A stretch of DNA of 64,000 bases from Saprospiraceae bacterium (lineage in GTDB: Bacteria > Bacteroidota > Bacteroidia > Chitinophagales > Saprospiraceae): contig JAHDBJ010000025.1 of the NCBI GenBank assembly GCA_020630435.1, positions 1 to 64,000 of the forward strand, given 5' to 3'. Positions within the stretch are counted from its first letter, which is position 1. Every line of letters begins with the position of its first letter. Below the pieces are notes generated by a model. The model searched no databases. It saw nothing but the letters and a program-made list of their open reading frames with translations, and was not told the origin of the DNA. Made by a program: the position numbers and the translations under genes. Positions 9,223-17,866 of this stretch are shown piece after piece.

Positions 9223-11151
9223 ATGCGTGAAACCAGTTTTATAAAACAGAAAAAAGATAAATGGAAGTCGGTTGAAGCAGCTCTGAATAAAGAGTCTAAA
9301 GATCCTGATCAGCTTAAGGAAGCTTTTATTCAAATTACAGATGATCTATCTTATGCCCGTACCTTTTACCCCAACCGTTCGGTAAGGGTGTATCTTAATA
9401 ATCTTGCGCAACAGATATTTTATAGTATTTATAAAAGTAAACGAACAGGTCAAAATCGGTTTATTAAATTTTGGACAGATGAACTTCCTCATTTAGTATT
9501 CCAATCAAAAAAGGCCTTTCAACTGTCTTTAGGGATTTTTGTACTAGCATTTTTGATTGGTGCATTTTCTTCTGCTATGGATATTGAGTTTCCTAGAGTT
9601 ATTCTAGGAGATTATTATGTGGATATGACGATTGAAAATATAGAATCAGGAGATCCAATGGCTGTATACAAACAAAAAGGAGAGTTTGATATGTCCTTAG
9701 GTATCACCCTGAATAACCTCCTAGTCGCTTTTCGTACCTTTGTATTAGGAGTGTTTTTTGCGATCGGCTCTATTGCTATTATGTTATATAATGGTATTAT
9801 GGTTGGAGCTTTTCAGTATTTTTTTTATGAAAAAGGCGTTTTCTGGGAATCCTTTTTGACCATATGGACACATGGCACTTTAGAAATATCGGCTATCATT
9901 ATTGCAGGAGCAGCTGGTATGACAATGGGGAGTGGTTTAGTTTTTCCAGGAACGTATACCCGACTTCAGGCTTTTTTAATGTCAGCTAGAAGAGGCATGA
10001 AAATTATGATTGGCATTACACCAATTATTATCCTAGCAGGTATTATTGAAGGTTACCTAACCCGATATACAGAAACCCCTGATGTTATCCGACTCTTTTT
10101 TATTTTAGGTTGTCTCGCTTTTGTTTTATTTTATTTTGTTTGGTATCCTTTTTTTTATAAAAGCAAGGTTGGATTTAATATAGATAAAGGAGAAGAAAAA
10201 CTTCCTCCCGATGCGAATGATAAAATTAACTTTAGTGCTATTAAAAGCACAGGAGAAATTTATACAGATATTTTTAAGGTTTTTAGACAATATGCTTTGT
10301 CTATATCTTTAATGGCTTTGGTATTGGCTTTCCTATATTGTTCAGGGATTTTTATTTTAACAGACAAAAGTCCCTCGGAACTCTATACTTTTAGTATGTT
10401 GGATTTGATTAGCAACTATCTAGAAGGAACAGACAATTCTAATATACTAGAAGCTGTTGTTTCGTCTATTATCGGTATAGTTGGTCAACTTTTTAAATAT
10501 AATAATTTTTCTATTGCATATTTTCTTAATAGTTTATTTGTAGCTATCAGTCTATTTGCATCGTATTACTATGTTATAAAATTGTATGCTCAAACACAAA
10601 CTAATCATCAATTATCGTTAAATCGAGGATTCTATTTAAAAGGGTTTTTCGGTATAGCTTTCTTGTCATTTTTGGTTAATGCGATTTTGATTTCGGATAA
10701 CATACTGATAATTTTTGCGGCATTTTGTTTTCTACCATTTATATTGTTGTGGGCTTTTATTGTTTTTTTTGAAGAAAAAAGTCCCTTTGTAGGATTATCT
10801 AGAATGTATAGTTTACTAACGGCTGGTTTTATTAAGGTCTATGGTACGTACTTCATTACCCTATTTATAAATTTTCTGCTATTCTTAATTCTTTATTCGC
10901 CTTTTATGTATTTTTACTACCAATTCATTGTATGGAATCTTCCTGTTGATGAAGATTCTATCCAAGATGTTTCTGTAGTTCTCTTAACATTTAGTAATTA
11001 TTGGGGGATTCACATGATATTGCCTTTATTGTTTATTGGTATAGGACTTTTATATTTTACCTTATTAGAAATTAAAGAAGCACCTTATCTTTTTAGTCGT
11101 ATCAAAAGGATTGGTGTACAAAAGCGAATAAGGGGAATGGAAAGAGAATAA
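9223..11151 (+). CDS. SpoIIM-like (DUF95) membrane protein with extra C-terminal membrane domain
   Basis: A 642-residue multi-pass protein. The first half matches stage II sporulation protein M-like proteins of Bacteroidota: a soluble start MRETSFIKQKKDKWKSVE, YPNRSVRVYLNNLAQQIF, then membrane helices with the conserved HGTLEISAI (His217, Glu221) and GLVFPG. Typical members have about 320-330 residues; here a second block of about 300 residues with five or more further helices follows from about 345. In many Bacteroidota this gene precedes DUF4129, MoxR ATPase and DUF58 genes; here only the DUF4129 gene follows. Function is unknown; a role in membrane remodelling or envelope quality control is only a guess. 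Confidence 0.75.
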   Translation: MRETSFIKQKKDKWKSVEAALNKESKDPDQLKEAFIQITDDLSYARTFYPNRSVRVYLNNLAQQIFYSIYKSKRTGQNRFIKFWTDELPHLVFQSKKAFQLSLGIFVLAFLIGAFSSAMDIEFPRVILGDYYVDMTIENIESGDPMAVYKQKGEFDMSLGITLNNLLVAFRTFVLGVFFAIGSIAIMLYNGIMVGAFQYFFYEKGVFWESFLTIWTHGTLEISAIIIAGAAGMTMGSGLVFPGTYTRLQAFLMSARRGMKIMIGITPIIILAGIIEGYLTRYTETPDVIRLFFILGCLAFVLFYFVWYPFFYKSKVGFNIDKGEEKLPPDANDKINFSAIKSTGEIYTDIFKVFRQYALSISLMALVLAFLYCSGIFILTDKSPSELYTFSMLDLISNYLEGTDNSNILEAVVSSIIGIVGQLFKYNNFSIAYFLNSLFVAISLFASYYYVIKLYAQTQTNHQLSLNRGFYLKGFFGIAFLSFLVNAILISDNILIIFAAFCFLPFILLWAFIVFFEEKSPFVGLSRMYSLLTAGFIKVYGTYFITLFINFLLFLILYSPFMYFYYQFIVWNLPVDEDSIQDVSVVLLTFSNYWGIHMILPLLFIGIGLLYFTLLEIKEAPYLFSRIKRIGVQKRIRGMERE

Positions 11152-11187
11152 ATACTAGATTTAGTTTTAATATTAATTGATTAAAAA

Positions 11188-11898
11188 TTGAGATTAAGGA
11201 TTTTGCATATTGTTTTATTGATATTATTCCTAGCAATAGGCAATACGAGTTATGCTCAAAATAGTGTAAGGGAACAAACACTTGATCGAACATATTGGAA
11301 AGAGATTACAAAAGATATTGATTATTCAGGTGTGCCTGACGTCAAGAGAAAAGATAAAACGAAAAAAGATAAAAGAAACCAACGCAATAACTATGAGCGT
11401 TATCGTCAGAATATGCAGAGAAGTGCAACAGGAGCTGCTATCTTTAAAGTACTTCTTATCCTAGTCCTTGCTTTGTTGATAGCCTTTATTATTTTTAGAT
11501 TATTAGGTGCTAATCTAAACTTTAATACTCATAAAAAAGTAGTGGCTAGCAGTTCAGACATTAACTTAGACGAAATTGAGAATAATTTGCAAGAAAGCGA
11601 ATTAGAAGGGTTTATTCGACAAGCTATTAGTGAGGGAAATTTTGCACTAGCAATTCGACTTTATTTTTTGCAAGCCATAAAAGATTTATCATTAAAAAAA
11701 TTGATACGGTGGAAGAGAGATAAGACAAATAGAGATTACCAAAGGGAATTAAATGGTAGTACATTATACAAGGATTTTCAACGGATTACACGTATTTTTG
11801 AGCGAGTCTGGTATGGACAAAATGCTTTCAATAGAGAAGATTTTCAAAAAGTTGAGCCGTTATTTTTAGATTTTTTGAAACGTCTTAATCGTACTTAA
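11188..11898 (+). CDS. DUF4129 domain-containing membrane protein
   Basis: A 236-residue protein with a signal-type N-terminus (MRLRILHIVLLILFLAIG... ending SYAQ), a lysine/arginine-rich middle, one membrane helix near residues 87-109, and a C-terminal helical DUF4129 region (EGNFALAIRLYFLQAIKDLS, IRWKRDKTNRDYQREL). The start is TTG, chosen because it gives the complete signal peptide. It lies 36 bp after the SpoIIM-like gene and 11 bp before the TraB-like gene. The family usually belongs to MoxR/DUF58 clusters, so a link with those proteins elsewhere in the genome is plausible. Its biochemical role is not known. Confidence 0.75.
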   Translation: MRLRILHIVLLILFLAIGNTSYAQNSVREQTLDRTYWKEITKDIDYSGVPDVKRKDKTKKDKRNQRNNYERYRQNMQRSATGAAIFKVLLILVLALLIAFIIFRLLGANLNFNTHKKVVASSSDINLDEIENNLQESELEGFIRQAISEGNFALAIRLYFLQAIKDLSLKKLIRWKRDKTNRDYQRELNGSTLYKDFQRITRIFERVWYGQNAFNREDFQKVEPLFLDFLKRLNRT

Positions 11899-11909
11899 AA
11901 AACTAAATA

Positions 11910-12704
11910 TTGAAAAAGAAAAAAAATACACTTATTTGGGAAATTAGGAAAAAAGATCTTCCTCCTTCTTATATAATAGGTACAATGCACATTAAAGACA
12001 GTGCTGCTTTTACGTTCAAATCCTTAATGTATCGCCAGATTGAAAACTGTGAAGCATTCGCTACTGAATTCAACCTAGAAGAAGCCAATCTCAATCTTTC
12101 TGGAAATGCCATGGATCTCCCTAAAGGAGAGGCTTTAGACCGTCTACTAGGAGAAAAACTTTTTAAGAAAACGCAGAAGCTATTATTTAAAAAAACAGGC
12201 ATCAACCTAATAAATCTCAATAGTGCAAAGCCTATTTTAATTACAAACCTTTTGACAGAAAGTCTGCTTTCGGCAGATAATCAATATTCTTTAGATGAAG
12301 ATTTATGGCGATATGCTCGATTAAAGGGGAAAGTTACTCTAGGAATTGAAACCTATCAAGAACAATTAAATATACTAGATAATATTCCTCTAAAGCATCA
12401 AATAAAATCCTTGAAAGAAACAACTCGAAATTTTAAAAAATTTCGAAAAAAAACATTGCAACTAACTAAGTATTTTCAAGCAGGGGATATTCAAAAACTC
12501 TATAAGATGGGAAAGAAAGGTCTAGGAGAGTTGCGTAAAATGATGTTGTATGACCGAAATGTCATCATGGCTAATCGAATTGCAGACATGGCAAAAGAAC
12601 AGTCGATTTGTTGTGCTATTGGTGCAGGGCATCTAGCAGGACAGAAAGGGGTATTGCGTCTACTCAAAAGGGAAGGGTTTAAAGTAAGCCCTGTCAGTGC
12701 TTAG
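11910..12704 (+). CDS. TraB/GumN family protein (TIKI-like metalloprotease fold)
   Basis: The 264-residue product has the two hallmarks of this family: YIIGTMHIKD near residues 21-30 (with His27) and AIGAGHLAGQKGVLRLL near the C-terminus, separated by a helical middle with an early Glu-containing ATEFNLEE segment. In Tiki proteins the equivalent GxxH and His/Glu residues bind metal for proteolysis; for bacterial members activity is not established. No signal peptide is visible, so the protein is predicted to be cytosolic, unlike many secreted GumN proteins. The start is TTG directly before KKKKNTLIWEI. It is the last gene of the apparent serS-SpoIIM-DUF4129-TraB run. Confidence 0.78.
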   Translation: MKKKKNTLIWEIRKKDLPPSYIIGTMHIKDSAAFTFKSLMYRQIENCEAFATEFNLEEANLNLSGNAMDLPKGEALDRLLGEKLFKKTQKLLFKKTGINLINLNSAKPILITNLLTESLLSADNQYSLDEDLWRYARLKGKVTLGIETYQEQLNILDNIPLKHQIKSLKETTRNFKKFRKKTLQLTKYFQAGDIQKLYKMGKKGLGELRKMMLYDRNVIMANRIADMAKEQSICCAIGAGHLAGQKGVLRLLKREGFKVSPVSA

Positions 12705-12856
12705 GGAAAAATTAAGAGTCGAAGATTAAACGAAAGGTTTGATTATTATTTTACTTTGTGTATTATTTACACTAAATAATTGATTTGATTATAGGACATA
12801 TCAAAATATTTTTTTAATATTGCTAAAATTTTTTTCACTCAATCCACAATTAAATC

Positions 12857-13939
12857 ATGACAAAAGTATCAACAAGGTTTAGACCAGGGGTATTATATGG
12901 CGATGAGGTGCAAGAGTTATATAATTATGCCAATGACAATAACTTTGCATTGCCAGCAGTCAATGTTATTGGAACCAATACTGTAAATGCTGTTTTGGAA
13001 ACGGCAAGAGAAGTCAATTCTCCTGTCATTATACAGTTTTCAAATGGTGGAGCATCATTTTTTGCAGGAAAAGGTTTATCAAATGATAACCAAAAAGCAT
13101 CTATTATTGGAGCTATTTCGGGGGCGCATCATGTTCATGCTTTAGCAGAAGCATATGGTGTTACCGTTGTATTGCATACGGATCATTGTGCTAAAAAAAT
13201 ATTACCATGGGTAGATGGATTAGTGGATTATGGAGAAAAATATTTTGAAAAATATGGACGCCCATTGTATAGTTCTCATATGTTGGATTTATCCGAAGAA
13301 TCCATTGAAGAAAATTTAGAAATCTGTACTGAATTTTTCCGTCGTATGGCACCTATTGGTATGGGAATAGAGATTGAACTAGGAGTTACAGGGGGGGAAG
13401 AAGATGGTGTAGATAATACAGATGTAGATAGTTCAAGATTATATACGCAGCCAGATGAGGTAGCTTATGCTTATAGTGAATTAAATGCTATTTCTAACCG
13501 TTTTACAGTTGCGGCTGCTTTTGGCAATGTACACGGTGTGTATAAGCCTGGCAATGTTGAATTAAGACCTATTATCTTAAAAAATTCTCAGATACATCTT
13601 AAAGAAAAATTTGGCTTAGAAGGTGAAACACCTATTAATTTTGTATTCCATGGTGGTTCTGGCTCTTCTAGAGAAGAGATTAGAGAGGCGATTGAATATG
13701 GTGCTATAAAAATGAATATTGATACCGACCAACAGTGGGCATTTGCTTGCGGGGTTAGAGATTATATGGATACGAATGCTGCTTATCTTCAAACTCAAAT
13801 TGGCAATCCTGATGGAGAAGATAGTCCAAATAAAAAGTATTATGATCCTAGAAAATGGTTGAGAGAAGGTGAGTTAAATTTCAAAAAGCGTTTAGTTCAA
13901 GCTTTTGAAGATTTAAATAATATTAATAGAAATGCTTAG
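12857..13939 (+). CDS. fbaA: Class II fructose-bisphosphate aldolase
   Basis: The 360-residue zinc enzyme cleaves fructose 1,6-bisphosphate to dihydroxyacetone phosphate and glyceraldehyde 3-phosphate in glycolysis and runs in reverse in gluconeogenesis. HTDHC (Asp109, His110) supplies the catalytic Asp and a zinc ligand, EIELGVTGGEEDG holds a further conserved acidic site, FHGGSGS is the phosphate/potassium-binding loop, and MNIDTDQQWA is the C-terminal signature. Length and motifs fit the class IIA (E. coli FbaA-like) group. It is a single gene ending at a strong hairpin (13962-13989). Confidence 0.96.
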   Translation: MTKVSTRFRPGVLYGDEVQELYNYANDNNFALPAVNVIGTNTVNAVLETAREVNSPVIIQFSNGGASFFAGKGLSNDNQKASIIGAISGAHHVHALAEAYGVTVVLHTDHCAKKILPWVDGLVDYGEKYFEKYGRPLYSSHMLDLSEESIEENLEICTEFFRRMAPIGMGIEIELGVTGGEEDGVDNTDVDSSRLYTQPDEVAYAYSELNAISNRFTVAAAFGNVHGVYKPGNVELRPIILKNSQIHLKEKFGLEGETPINFVFHGGSGSSREEIREAIEYGAIKMNIDTDQQWAFACGVRDYMDTNAAYLQTQIGNPDGEDSPNKKYYDPRKWLREGELNFKKRLVQAFEDLNNINRNA

Positions 13940-13961
13940 AGCATTATAACTTATAGAAGAG

Positions 13962-13989
13962 GAGGCTATATCAACCTTGATATAGCCTC
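13962..13989. terminator. Intrinsic terminator between convergent genes
   Basis: A perfect 13-bp stem (GAGGCTATATCAA / TTGATATAGCCTC) around a CC centre, followed by TTT. It lies between fbaA (+) and the T9SS gene (-) and can serve both. Confidence 0.85.
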
Positions 13990-13998
13990 TTTCTACGT

Positions 13999-14865
13999 TT
14001 AATCTGCTACAACTACTTCTTTGATTGTGTTATCATTTATGACCACAAAGTAAGTTCCTGAAACAAGCCCTGTCATATTCAAGGCTATTTGTTGTTCCTT
14101 GATGTAATTTTTATACATCAATACTCTCCCTTTAATATCGATTATTTTTAATTTTTCAATATTATCAGTAATACTTTCTACATAAAGTATATCCTTTATT
14201 GGATTAGGAAAGACCTTATAGTCATTATGATTAACAACTTGCTCTCTAATACTATTGTTGATTTTATATTCTTGATTATTATTACATAACCTTTTATATG
14301 AAGGGCTACTTTGCTCCTTCAAAAATTGTCTATATTTTTTACGGTTTGAATCGTCTGTTAAATTTGTTCCCCTTGTGTTTGTAGGAATACCTCTTTGCGT
14401 TCCTACAAATTTGATTTGTGGTGAACTGGAGTCATCTAACACATGAAAATATACCTCTCCAATCTTCACCCAAGAATCAATCGATGGACAGGCATAAACT
14501 GTATTTATTGTAGGGTTTGATAAATTAAGTGTTATCAAAAACTTACCAGCAGTCTTTCCATCTACAGAATGTGCTGAATAAGGGGTATAATTTCCATATC
14601 TTGAATCACAAAGGGGAGTCTCATTAAATGCTGTGGATTTATATCGTCCAGTATATTTTAAAACATCTGCATTATATTCAAAAAAAATACTGCTATTGCC
14701 TACATAATGTTGTGCTGTTTTTATGTTGTGCTTTATATATAAATCAACTATATATATCCCTGTAGTGCAATTTTGGGTTCTAGCTTCTATCTTTAATTCT
14801 ACTCCTCCTTGAGCAAATAGGTTAAATGATAGTAAACAAAAAATAATATTATATATAAATTTCAT
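13999..14865 (-). CDS. Secreted protein with cohesin-like domain and T9SS type A sorting domain
   Basis: A 288-residue protein with signal peptide (MKFIYNIIFCLLSFNLFAQ). Residues about 20-150 have a beta-sandwich pattern like cohesins (IYIVDLYIKHN..., SSIFFEYNADVLKYTG, GKFLITLNLSN, KIGEVYFHV). Residues about 215-288 are a T9SS type A C-terminal domain (YKVFPNPIKDILYVES, LKIIDIKGRVL, LVSGTYFVVI). The protein should cross the outer membrane through the type IX system and become surface-attached or released. It lies 42 bp after a gene for a dockerin-like protein on the same strand, which supports a paired surface assembly. The cohesin-like call is from pattern only. Confidence 0.7.
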   Translation of the reverse strand: MKFIYNIIFCLLSFNLFAQGGVELKIEARTQNCTTGIYIVDLYIKHNIKTAQHYVGNSSIFFEYNADVLKYTGRYKSTAFNETPLCDSRYGNYTPYSAHSVDGKTAGKFLITLNLSNPTINTVYACPSIDSWVKIGEVYFHVLDDSSSPQIKFVGTQRGIPTNTRGTNLTDDSNRKKYRQFLKEQSSPSYKRLCNNNQEYKINNSIREQVVNHNDYKVFPNPIKDILYVESITDNIEKLKIIDIKGRVLMYKNYIKEQQIALNMTGLVSGTYFVVINDNTIKEVVVAD

Positions 14866-14907
14866 TTTTAAGATTTTAATAAAAATAGATAGAGCTTCTA
14901 AGGCATA

Positions 14908-16008
14908 CTACTCTTGAATTAAAGGAGCATTACCTATTTTTGCTTTATTTAGAAACCATAAGTCATAATCAGTAGATTGAACCGAACCATCAAGGTTATA
15001 GTCAGTAGGTACATATTGATTCAATATAGCGGGATTCTCTGACCAAAGATCATAATCAGTTGTTTGAATTACACCATCCCAAGTTCCTTCTCCAGCGTAC
15101 ATAGCATAGACGTCTTCTCCATTGTTATTCGTTCCCATAAACTTCAATTGCTCTACGCCAAATACATCATCTATATGTAGAAGGGGAATGGTATTCTGAT
15201 AATTATTACTAGCATCGGGGACAATACTTCCACTAGTCATAATATCTAAATGATTTTTATGTCTAATAACAATATAATAATCATCTATTAAATTAACTTC
15301 CTCAAAAGTAAGTGGCATTAGCTCTGCAGTTACTTCATCTACACCGTAAATAATGTTATCGTTTAATAATAATCCAGCTTTACGATTAATAGGTACTGTT
15401 CCTGTTCCATCTGTATTAGGTGTGCCTATATGTAATTCTACTAAAACCCAATCTACAATAGAGTTTAAATATGGTACATAACTATGAAAGAATTCGAAGC
15501 CATAATATTCATTTGGAGGATTATGAAAAGGTTGTCCTGAAGGAATTGGATATTCTGAAGAAATTTCTACTTCATTTGTAGAGGAATTTAAAGAACCCTC
15601 CAGTGTTACTTGAAGCTCAACTTCCCAATTCCCTACATTGGGACAGCTTTCGTCTAGAAGTACTAAGTAGTTGATGGAATTACTTGGACCTATTGGACCA
15701 GTACTCCCTTCTGGACACATAGGAGAGGTAGTTGTATAAGTATATACACCACTTTGAGTAGGAAAAATGGTTATTTGGAAGTCACTTGGATTTGATATTT
15801 CTTCACCAATAGAAGAAGTCCAATGACCATTGGAAGATACTATAAAAGGATTGCCTAATTGGTCTGTACAGTTTGTAATAGTATTTATGCCCATTAATGT
15901 AACAGATTCTCCTGGACAGAAATAAACTGGAGCTACTTGGCTAAATCCTAAGAATGGAATACATATAAGAATAACAAGGTTGGCGATTAAAATTAGAAAT
16001 TTATTCAT
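14908..16008 (-). CDS. Secreted protein with C-terminal dockerin-like repeats
   Basis: A 366-residue protein with signal peptide (first about 24 residues, ending GFSQ), an Ig/PKD-like N-terminal part (CPGESVTL..., SGVYTYTTTSP) and a beta-rich middle. The C-terminus carries two dockerin-like segments: DGVIQTTDYDLW, in which only the end of the calcium loop is kept, and DYNLDGSVQSTDYDLW, which follows the D-x-N-x-D-G-x-V-x-S-x-D calcium-loop pattern exactly. Dockerins bind cohesins; the next gene encodes a cohesin-like T9SS protein. Similar tails occur on many Bacteroidota surface proteins, so the pairing is suggestive rather than proven. No T9SS sorting domain was seen. Confidence 0.65.
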   Translation of the reverse strand: MNKFLILIANLVILICIPFLGFSQVAPVYFCPGESVTLMGINTITNCTDQLGNPFIVSSNGHWTSSIGEEISNPSDFQITIFPTQSGVYTYTTTSPMCPEGSTGPIGPSNSINYLVLLDESCPNVGNWEVELQVTLEGSLNSSTNEVEISSEYPIPSGQPFHNPPNEYYGFEFFHSYVPYLNSIVDWVLVELHIGTPNTDGTGTVPINRKAGLLLNDNIIYGVDEVTAELMPLTFEEVNLIDDYYIVIRHKNHLDIMTSGSIVPDASNNYQNTIPLLHIDDVFGVEQLKFMGTNNNGEDVYAMYAGEGTWDGVIQTTDYDLWSENPAILNQYVPTDYNLDGSVQSTDYDLWFLNKAKIGNAPLIQE

Positions 16009-16114
16009 ACTCTTATAAAACTTTTAATTTTTAACAAAAATAAGTTTTAAAGCAAGAGATTATGAGTATAAATGAATATCTGTTGGGCTTGAATTTATAA
16101 CTGTAGCCGTAATT

Positions 16115-16150
16115 AAAAAGCGATACTATATAACAATAGTATCGCTTTTT
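16115..16150 (-). terminator. Intrinsic terminator downstream of the PspA-like gene
   Basis: A 15-bp stem (AAAAAGCGATACTAT / ATAGTATCGCTTTTT) with a short loop. It is placed 24 bp after the stop of the minus-strand PspA-like gene, and the stem feet provide the U-tract. Confidence 0.85.
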
Positions 16151-16174
16151 AATTTATATGTTTTTTAATTATTT

Positions 16175-17218
16175 CTAATTAAACAAATCATCATATTTAT
16201 CATTAGAATCGGAATCTTGTCTGCGCTGTGGCTCGGCGGTAGGTTGATTGAGATCTAAATAAATATCATCTTCAGGTGCTTCTAATAGATTGTTTTTTTC
16301 ATCACCTAATAAGAACGAGGTACTTTCTTTTTCCCATTGCTCTAGCATCTGCATTCCTTTTTCTTCGAAAGTTGCATTTTGCAAATCAATAGAATCCATA
16401 AAACTTGCTGACATTTCCATATAGCGTTCCATTTCACCTACTTTGTTCGCAACATCTTCTGTAATATGTTCAATGGCTTGATCGAACATTGCTCTTTTAT
16501 CAGGGTCACCGCTAATTACACTCATAGCAGATTTCATTGCAGAATGTGAAGCTCTGATAACCTTACGCTCTTGTTCCTTTAATTTGACTTGATCTTGAGT
16601 ATCTTCAAGAAGAATTTCAGAATTTTGATACATTTTCGTTAATACACGATGCATCACAGTCATTTTCTTATGTAGTACAGCATACTTTTTATTTGTTTCT
16701 TGCAAACGTCCTGCTTTTCGAGTACTAAGAATCATTTGCTGTTCTTTTCCCATCTGCTTTGCTTTTCTAGCAATCGCAAGATTTTGTTGAATTTCTTTTT
16801 CATTCTTCGTCATAAAATCCTTCATCTTTCTCATTTGTCCCTTTAGATTACCAATCTGCTTACTCATCTTTCTTAGATTGGCTTTCATATCGTCAACATA
16901 AGATTTTAGAATCCCTATGGGATCAATTTCTACAAAAACACCTGTTATCCATCGCATCACACTTTTATACATATACCAGATCAAATTGCGCATTTTAGGA
17001 TCTAGGATCATGTATAATAAGGCTACTACTGCAACAATTAAAAGACCTAAGTATAATGTATTGGCAACAATAACAGCCAATGGTGGAAGAATGGTATAAG
17101 CCAAAAATCCTAGCCCCGCTATTATTCCTACACCAAATATAGCACCCGTGACACCTTCTGGTCTTTGCCAAAATGATTTTTTTTGTTTGAAATCAGGTGG
17201 ATGAATTCCATCAGCCAT
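16175..17218 (-). CDS. Membrane-anchored PspA/IM30-like coiled-coil protein
   Basis: A 347-residue protein with two hydrophobic segments near residues 23-44 and 48-72. A long helical region follows, starting VEIDPIGILKSYVDDMKANL and running through KQIGNLKGQMRKMKDF, LAIARKAKQMGKEQQMIL and VGEMERYMEMSASF. The DP-x-x-x-L-x-x-x-x-x-DM opening, heptad-rich helices and later helix resemble PspA/Vipp1 (IM30), ESCRT-III-like membrane-stress proteins. Those normally lack integral membrane helices, so this would be a fused or anchored form. The tail (about 300-347) is acidic and disordered. The gene lies 32 bp after the coiled-coil gene at 17251-17781, suggesting an operon. Homology is inferred from pattern, not from a search. 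Confidence 0.6.
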   Translation of the reverse strand: MADGIHPPDFKQKKSFWQRPEGVTGAIFGVGIIAGLGFLAYTILPPLAVIVANTLYLGLLIVAVVALLYMILDPKMRNLIWYMYKSVMRWITGVFVEIDPIGILKSYVDDMKANLRKMSKQIGNLKGQMRKMKDFMTKNEKEIQQNLAIARKAKQMGKEQQMILSTRKAGRLQETNKKYAVLHKKMTVMHRVLTKMYQNSEILLEDTQDQVKLKEQERKVIRASHSAMKSAMSVISGDPDKRAMFDQAIEHITEDVANKVGEMERYMEMSASFMDSIDLQNATFEEKGMQMLEQWEKESTSFLLGDEKNNLLEAPEDDIYLDLNQPTAEPQRRQDSDSNDKYDDLFN

Positions 17219-17250
17219 AATACTCTATTTTGATTTTATAATAAAAAAGG

Positions 17251-17781
17251 TTACAAATATGTTTTGAAGTTATCAATATCACTGTTGATAGAATTTAATA
17301 TCGCCTCAAACGTTTTCGCAAAACTGATATTTGTTTCCTCTATCTTTGCTTTTGCAGCGTCTATTTGCCCGCCTGAAGCATCGATTTTTTCTTGTAATGT
17401 TTTTACTTGAGTTTTCAACCGTTCAATTTGGGCAACCCAATTTTTTACATCCGCTTCTTTAGACGTTACACGCTCTTGTAATTGATTTTTAAGCGCACTA
17501 TCAAATTGCCCCTTTTCTTTTTGCAGCACCTTTTTATAATAATCTGCTGTTTCAACTAATTTTTCTTTAGTTAATCCCATTGTAGAAGCTGTAGCAAAAG
17601 CAGAACGAATAGCAGTTGGCTCATCCATATGCATATTCACAAGGGCTTGCATAGATTGTTTAAACTCAATATAATCAAATCCAGGTAGATTATTTTTTTC
17701 TAGGGCTTTGACTAAGAATTGTGTGCTTTTGGTATCTAAATCGGGAATTTTTGAAAAAATGGTGGTTAAACTATTGGGCAT
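17251..17781 (-). CDS. Coiled-coil protein, probable partner of the PspA-like protein
   Basis: A 176-residue soluble protein with no signal peptide. Residues 1-75 form a helical head (MPNSLTTIFSKIPDLDTKST, LPGFDYIEFKQSMQALVNMH, EPTAIRSAFATASTMGL). Residues about 80-165 form a coiled coil (KNQLQERVTSKEADVKNWVA, IERLKTQVKTLQEKIDASGG). I recognise no named family. It is the first gene of a two-gene set with the membrane-anchored PspA-like protein, 32 bp upstream of it. Given the shared helical character, a regulator or co-assembling partner is a reasonable guess, but nothing in the sequence proves contact. Confidence 0.6.
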   Translation of the reverse strand: MPNSLTTIFSKIPDLDTKSTQFLVKALEKNNLPGFDYIEFKQSMQALVNMHMDEPTAIRSAFATASTMGLTKEKLVETADYYKKVLQKEKGQFDSALKNQLQERVTSKEADVKNWVAQIERLKTQVKTLQEKIDASGGQIDAAKAKIEETNISFAKTFEAILNSINSDIDNFKTYL

Positions 17782-17866
17782 TTATTATGATAATTTATGT
17801 TTTCTTGAAAAAACTACAATATAATCTCTTATTTGTTCTAAAGAAAGTAAAATTATAAAATATTTA

